Source: an uncultured Lachnospiraceae bacterium | GTDB lineage: Bacteria > Bacillota > Clostridia > Lachnospirales > Lachnospiraceae | DNA: 64,000 bases | Assembly (NCBI GenBank): GCA_947629585.1 | Contig: CANREH010000002.1 | Span: 1 to 64,000, forward strand | Direction: 5' to 3' | Part shown: positions 60,248 through 64,000 of the stretch, piece by piece | Position numbering within the stretch: the first letter of the stretch is position 1 | Layout of the letters: each line of letters opens with the position of its first letter | The notes under the pieces: model-generated | Told to the model about the DNA's origin: nothing | Databases searched by the model: none | What the model saw: only the letters and a program-made list of their open reading frames with translations | Program-made: the position numbers and the translations under genes

Positions 60248-62632
60248 TTATTTAAACTCCACGATGGTTACTCCCATGTCGCCTTCCCCGAAACCGCCGA
60301 CGCGGAAATTTTTGACGTAGGAGGTTTTCTTTAGGTGTGTGTGTACGGCGCCCCTGAGCGCTCCTGTGCCGCGGCCGTGGATAACAGTCACTTGCGGAAG
60401 CTTTGCAAGGTAGGCGTCGTCCAGATATTTATCCAGCATCGGAACGGCTTCCGCCGTTGTCATGCCGATCAGATTGATTTCCGGGCTGATGGAGAAGCTT
60501 TTTGACATCTTGATGGAGCCGCCGCCGTTTTTCTGTTTTGGAGCCGCTTCTTTCGGGGCGGAGGACAGCCATTCCAAATCGGAAGCAGGGACTAAGGAGC
60601 GCAGAATCCCCATCTGCACATAAAGTTCGCCTTTTTCATTTGGCAGGGAAGATACGGTGCCGTTTAAGTCGAGGCTTAATACCTTCACAATATCGCCGAT
60701 GGAAAAATCGCCCGGTTTGTGCTTTTTGGCGGATTTTGGCGTCTTCAATGCCAGCTTTGCATTGGTTTTGTCAAGCTGTTCCCGCAGCATGGCGCGCTCT
60801 TCCTCCATAGCTTTGTTAAGCCCGGAATGTCTGCTCCATTGGTTGTATTTTTTAATCGTTTCATCCGCAACATCTTTTGCTTCCTGTAAAATGCGGCTTG
60901 CTTCTTCGTTGGCTTTCCGGAGAATTTTGTCTTTGGACTGGTCGATTTTTTCATTTTTCCGGTTGAGCTGTTCTTTTAACTGTTCGATTTCTTCTTTATA
61001 TTTTGTGATTTCCGCCTGTTCTTTTTCCATTACGACGCGGCTTTTTTCCAGATCGCTGAGGACGTCTTCAAAGCTCTGATCTTCAGAGTCCACGCGCTTT
61101 TTGGCGTCCTCAATGATTTCTTCGGACAGCCCTAATTTCTGGGAAATTGCAAAGGCGTTGCTTTTTCCCGGAATTCCGATCAGCAGACGGTACGTCGGGC
61201 GCAGGGACTCTACGTCAAATTCACAGCAGGCGTTTTCAACGCCTTTGGTCGAAAGCGCATATAATTTTAGTTCGCTGTAATGCGTGGTCGCTATGGTATG
61301 GATTCCCCGTTTGTGCAGATGGGATAAAATTGCCATAGCAAGCGCGGCTCCCTCCACCGGATCGGTGCCTGCGCCAAGCTCGTCGAAAAGAACCAGGCTG
61401 TTTTCCGTCGCTTGGTTTAAAATTGCAATCGTGTTGGTAATATGCGAGGAAAAGGTGCTTAAGCTCTGTTCAATGCTCTGTTCGTCCCCGATATCGGCGA
61501 AAACGTCGTCAAAGACGGCGATTTGGGAATTGTCAAATGCCGGGATCTGCAGCCCTGCCTGCGCCATCAGCGTAAACAGCCCGGTAGTTTTTAAGGAAAC
61601 GGTCTTTCCTCCGGTATTTGGCCCGGTCACGACTAACAGATCAAATTTCTTTCCGAGGTTAATGTCAATCGGGACGACTTTTTTCGGGTCAATTAACGGG
61701 TGGCGTCCTTTTTTGATATTGATAACGCCGTTCGGATTTAAAATCGGCCTGCTTGCCCGCATTTTTTTGGCAAGCTCCGCTTTTGCGAAAATAAAGTCAA
61801 ATTCCGCCAGGATTTCCTGGTTAAAACGGAGCTCGTCGATATGCTCCGCACACAGATTGCTTAATTCTGCGAGGACTTTATCAATTTCTTCCTGTTCTTT
61901 TAAAAATAATTCCCGCAGGTCATTATTGAGCTTTACTACAGAGGATGGCTCGATGAATAAGGTCGATCCTGTGGAGGACTGGTCGTGGATCATGCCCGGC
62001 ACCTGGCTTCGGTATTCCGCCTTGACTGGAATGCAGAAACGGCCGTTGCGCATGGTAATTAAGCCGTCCTGGAGCATGGAACGGCTGGAGGTCATGACAT
62101 GGTTTAACTGTTCGTGGATACGGTCGTTCATATTTTTGATACTGCGCCGCACGTTTTTAAGTCCGGGGCTTGCATCGTCGTTCATCTCTTCTTCCGAAAG
62201 AATACAGCGTTTGATTTCTGTATTTACCGGAGTTAACGGCTCTAAGGCGTCAAAGCGTTCCTGGAGGCTGTCTTTTTCTTCTCCATTTTCCGGCTCCTCT
62301 TCTTTTCCGCGCCGTCCGTACTGTCCTGCCAGAGCCGCAAGCGTAAGCTGTGTGCTGACGGAAAGCAGTTCGCCGGCAGAGAGGGTTCCTCCGGCTTCCA
62401 GCCTTAACAGGCTCGGACGGAGCTCTTTAAGCCCGCCAAAGGATAAGCTGCCGTTTTTTAACAGGCGGGAGAGGGCATCCGCCGTCTCTGTCTGCATAAC
62501 GGCAACTTCGCGGATATTGGAGGAGGGCAGGAGGGCGGCGCATTTTTCACGCCCCAGCTCGCAGCCCGCCAGCGCGGTAAGCTGATCGATAATTTTGTCA
62601 TATTCTAAGGTTTTGAAAGCTTTTTTATTCAT
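60248..62632 (-). CDS. mutS2: MutS2 (ribosome rescue / recombination suppression ATPase)
   Basis: A 794-residue protein: core and lever domains, an ABC-type ATPase with Walker A GPNTGGKTVSLKTTG (near 340), FDELGAGTDPVEGAALA (Walker B and signature region) and ATTHYSELK, a long coiled region (about 510-640), and a C-terminal Smr nuclease domain with VIHGRGTGALR. It is unlike MutS, having no mismatch-binding domain. MutS2 acts on collided ribosomes and has been linked to recombination. The ATG at 62632 follows GGAG by six bases and overlaps the NUDIX stop (ATGA). Confidence 0.94.
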   Translation of the reverse strand: MNKKAFKTLEYDKIIDQLTALAGCELGREKCAALLPSSNIREVAVMQTETADALSRLLKNGSLSFGGLKELRPSLLRLEAGGTLSAGELLSVSTQLTLAALAGQYGRRGKEEEPENGEEKDSLQERFDALEPLTPVNTEIKRCILSEEEMNDDASPGLKNVRRSIKNMNDRIHEQLNHVMTSSRSMLQDGLITMRNGRFCIPVKAEYRSQVPGMIHDQSSTGSTLFIEPSSVVKLNNDLRELFLKEQEEIDKVLAELSNLCAEHIDELRFNQEILAEFDFIFAKAELAKKMRASRPILNPNGVINIKKGRHPLIDPKKVVPIDINLGKKFDLLVVTGPNTGGKTVSLKTTGLFTLMAQAGLQIPAFDNSQIAVFDDVFADIGDEQSIEQSLSTFSSHITNTIAILNQATENSLVLFDELGAGTDPVEGAALAMAILSHLHKRGIHTIATTHYSELKLYALSTKGVENACCEFDVESLRPTYRLLIGIPGKSNAFAISQKLGLSEEIIEDAKKRVDSEDQSFEDVLSDLEKSRVVMEKEQAEITKYKEEIEQLKEQLNRKNEKIDQSKDKILRKANEEASRILQEAKDVADETIKKYNQWSRHSGLNKAMEEERAMLREQLDKTNAKLALKTPKSAKKHKPGDFSIGDIVKVLSLDLNGTVSSLPNEKGELYVQMGILRSLVPASDLEWLSSAPKEAAPKQKNGGGSIKMSKSFSISPEINLIGMTTAEAVPMLDKYLDDAYLAKLPQVTVIHGRGTGALRGAVHTHLKKTSYVKNFRVGGFGEGDMGVTIVEFK

Positions 62633-63189
62633 TTTTGACTCCATAAATAACAATATCCCTGGGTTCTTGCTGCAAATGGCTCTGTTTTTAACAAATTACG
62701 GACTTCTTCTTTTGCGTACCAGCCTGCTTCGATTTCTTCTACGGAGGAACTGCTTTTCGCGAAAGTTCCGTCCGCCCTGCCAACGATACAGATATTCTTT
62801 TCGTTGCTGAAGCCTACGGCGCTGTAGCTGTCATGGAGCTTGTCTGTAATTTCGATTAAATCGAGCCCGGTTTCTTCTTTTAATTCCCTTTTTGCACTGA
62901 TTTCCGGCGTTTCGCCGTCGTCAATGAGGCCGGCAGGAAAATTATAGACCCATTCCCCGGCGGCGAGCCTGAATTCTTTGTTTAAGAGGATTTTTTCCCC
63001 GCTGGCATCGTGCATGATTAAAACAACCGCATCCGCGCGGCTGTTATGTAAAGCTTCCGGGGTGTCTATGTCCGGGTTGCGGCTGATCATTTCGTAGATT
63101 TTTGTCTTCTGATCCGCAGTTGTATAATTCAAATCATAGCGGGTGATAAATCTGCCGCTGTGGATTCTGGTAACGGAATTTAATTTCAT
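62629..63189 (-). CDS. NUDIX hydrolase
   Basis: A 186-residue NUDIX protein with the full box G-x5-E-x7-REUxEExGU, seen as GLIDDGETPEISAKRELKEETGLDL. The length and the FRLAAGEWVYNFPAGL segment fit ADP-ribose/ADP-sugar pyrophosphatases. The actual substrate is not certain. GAGGCAGGA lies before the ATG. It heads the six-gene minus-strand run and its stop overlaps mutS2. Confidence 0.9.
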   Translation of the reverse strand: MKLNSVTRIHSGRFITRYDLNYTTADQKTKIYEMISRNPDIDTPEALHNSRADAVVLIMHDASGEKILLNKEFRLAAGEWVYNFPAGLIDDGETPEISAKRELKEETGLDLIEITDKLHDSYSAVGFSNEKNICIVGRADGTFAKSSSSVEEIEAGWYAKEEVRNLLKTEPFAARTQGYCYLWSQK

Positions 63190-63330
63190 TGTCCTGCCTC
63201 GCTTTCTTTTGCTGGAATAGCTCTATTATATACAATTCCCCGGGAAAATACAATATTGATCATGGCTGGAAATTGGGCGGGGTTTATGGTAGAATAGTGC
63301 AGGAAATATCAGTGTAAGGAGGAACTTTTG

Positions 63331-64000
63331 ATGAGTGATGATAAGATGGGCACGAAATGCGTGCAGGCGGGGTATACGCCGGGAAACGGGCAGCCGCGGC
63401 AGATCCCGATTATCCAGTCCACGACTTTTCGCTATGAGACAAGCGAGGCGATGGGAAAGCTGTTTGATTTGGAGGAGGAAGGGTATTTTTATACGAGGCT
63501 CCAGAACCCGACCAATGATTATACAGCGGCAAAGATTGCGGCCCTGGAGGGAGGAAGCGCCGCCATGCTGACTTCTTCCGGTCAGGCTGCCAATTTTTTT
63601 GCCCTGTTTAATATCTGTGAAAGCGGGAGCCATATTGTGTCGTCTTCCTCGATTTATGGAGGGACATTTAACCTGATTTCCGTCACGATGGCAAAGATGG
63701 GGATTACGGTGACGTTTGTTTCCCCGGACTGCACGGAGGAAGAATTAAATGCCGCATTTAAGGAAAATACAAGGGCTGTGTTCGGGGAAACGATTGCGAA
63801 CCCTGCGCTTACGGTGCTGGACATTGAGAAGTTCGCGAAAGCGGCCCATGCGCATGGCGTGCCGCTGATTGTGGATAATACCTTCCCGACCCCGGTGAAC
63901 TGCCGCCCGTTTGAGTGGGGAGCCGATATTGTTACCCATTCCACGACAAAGTATATGGACGGGCATGGGGCTGCCGTAGGCGGCGCTATTGTGGATTCAG
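63331..64000 (+). CDS. metY: O-acetylhomoserine sulfhydrylase (cut by the window end)
   Basis: The first 223 residues of a Cys/Met-metabolism PLP enzyme: GTKCVQAGYTPGNGQPRQIPIIQSTTF, YTRLQNPTNDYTAAKIAALEGG, SSGQAANFFAL, SIYGGTFNL, VDNTFPTPVNCRP and the PLP lysine in HSTTKYMDGHG. These fit O-acetylhomoserine aminocarboxypropyltransferase, which makes homocysteine from sulfide; a methionine gamma-lyase is the alternative. AAGGAGG lies eight bases before the ATG. TGGTAGAAT at 63287-63295 may be an extended -10. The gene runs off the right edge. Confidence 0.88.
   Translation, partial: MSDDKMGTKCVQAGYTPGNGQPRQIPIIQSTTFRYETSEAMGKLFDLEEEGYFYTRLQNPTNDYTAAKIAALEGGSAAMLTSSGQAANFFALFNICESGSHIVSSSSIYGGTFNLISVTMAKMGITVTFVSPDCTEEELNAAFKENTRAVFGETIANPALTVLDIEKFAKAAHAHGVPLIVDNTFPTPVNCRPFEWGADIVTHSTTKYMDGHGAAVGGAIVDS

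Noticed and set aside
61284..62585. Long open frame on the plus strand opposite mutS2
   Set aside because: It is a shadow of mutS2, with serine-rich low-complexity translation and no ribosome binding site or family pattern.

Overview
This window looks like chromosomal DNA from an anaerobic gut-type Firmicute, most likely a member of the Lachnospiraceae. The basis is the combination of BspA-like leucine-rich-repeat surface proteins, DUF4358 with MBOAT and DHHW proteins, DUF3881, AAA/PD-(D/E)XK fusion ATPases, a large GGDEF/EAL protein, strong AGGAGG-type ribosome binding sites and sigma-A promoters with 17-base spacers. Most of the window is ordinary, densely packed core or semi-core genome. 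The accessory material is concentrated in two places: 11.1-13.2 kb and 44.1-47.7 kb.

Layout. 0-0.3 kb: a minus-strand promoter, SAM-I riboswitch and terminator controlling a gene beyond the left edge. 0.4-4.5 kb: a kinase/regulator pair, a structured dispersed repeat with its own promoter, a Dabb protein, an RluA-type pseudouridine synthase and a small protein with two perfect four-cysteine repeats. 4.5-11.1 kb: a 1261-residue c-di-GMP enzyme and ClpB. 11.2-13.2 kb: a RelB/YafQ-like toxin-antitoxin pair followed by an array of type I toxin-antitoxin modules (small hydrophobic peptide plus convergent antisense RNA), of which one looks intact. 13.3-18.3 kb: a long structured leader and a secreted LRR protein. 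18.3-23.2 kb: a sulfate activation and APS reduction operon (aprA-aprB-cysD-cysN) whose promoter is bracketed by two identical operator-like sites. 23.3-29.8 kb: an orphan GHKL kinase, a hemolysin III protein, a DUF885 lipoprotein, a LysM-GH18 protein and a soluble chemotaxis receptor. 29.9-44.0 kb: metG behind a short T-box-like leader, an XRE regulator, a NiCo-type riboswitch with a CDF metal exporter, an AAA/nuclease fusion, deoD, a polysaccharide acylation trio, folC, an HD-GYP protein, signal peptidase I and DUF3881.

44.0-47.7 kb: a tRNA-Arg(CCT) followed by decayed genes, namely a phage Rha-like regulator, a serine recombinase with a nonsense codon, a CARF/HEPN-type (Csm6-like) fragment, an internally deleted cas1, and a cas2 start joined to a reverse-transcriptase-like fragment. 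I read these last pieces as the ruins of a CRISPR locus, possibly type III with a reverse transcriptase. No CRISPR array remains in the window.

47.7-64 kb: a plus-strand run (PD-(D/E)XK protein, pyridoxine kinase, radical SAM protein, Orn/Lys/Arg decarboxylase family enzyme, double DUF445 protein, guanylate kinase-like protein) converges on a minus-strand run (NUDIX, mutS2, response regulator, histidine kinase, GNAT, small alarmone synthetase). The window ends inside an O-acetylhomoserine sulfhydrylase gene. Sulfur and methionine metabolism recurs: SAM riboswitch, APS reduction operon, metG leader and metY.
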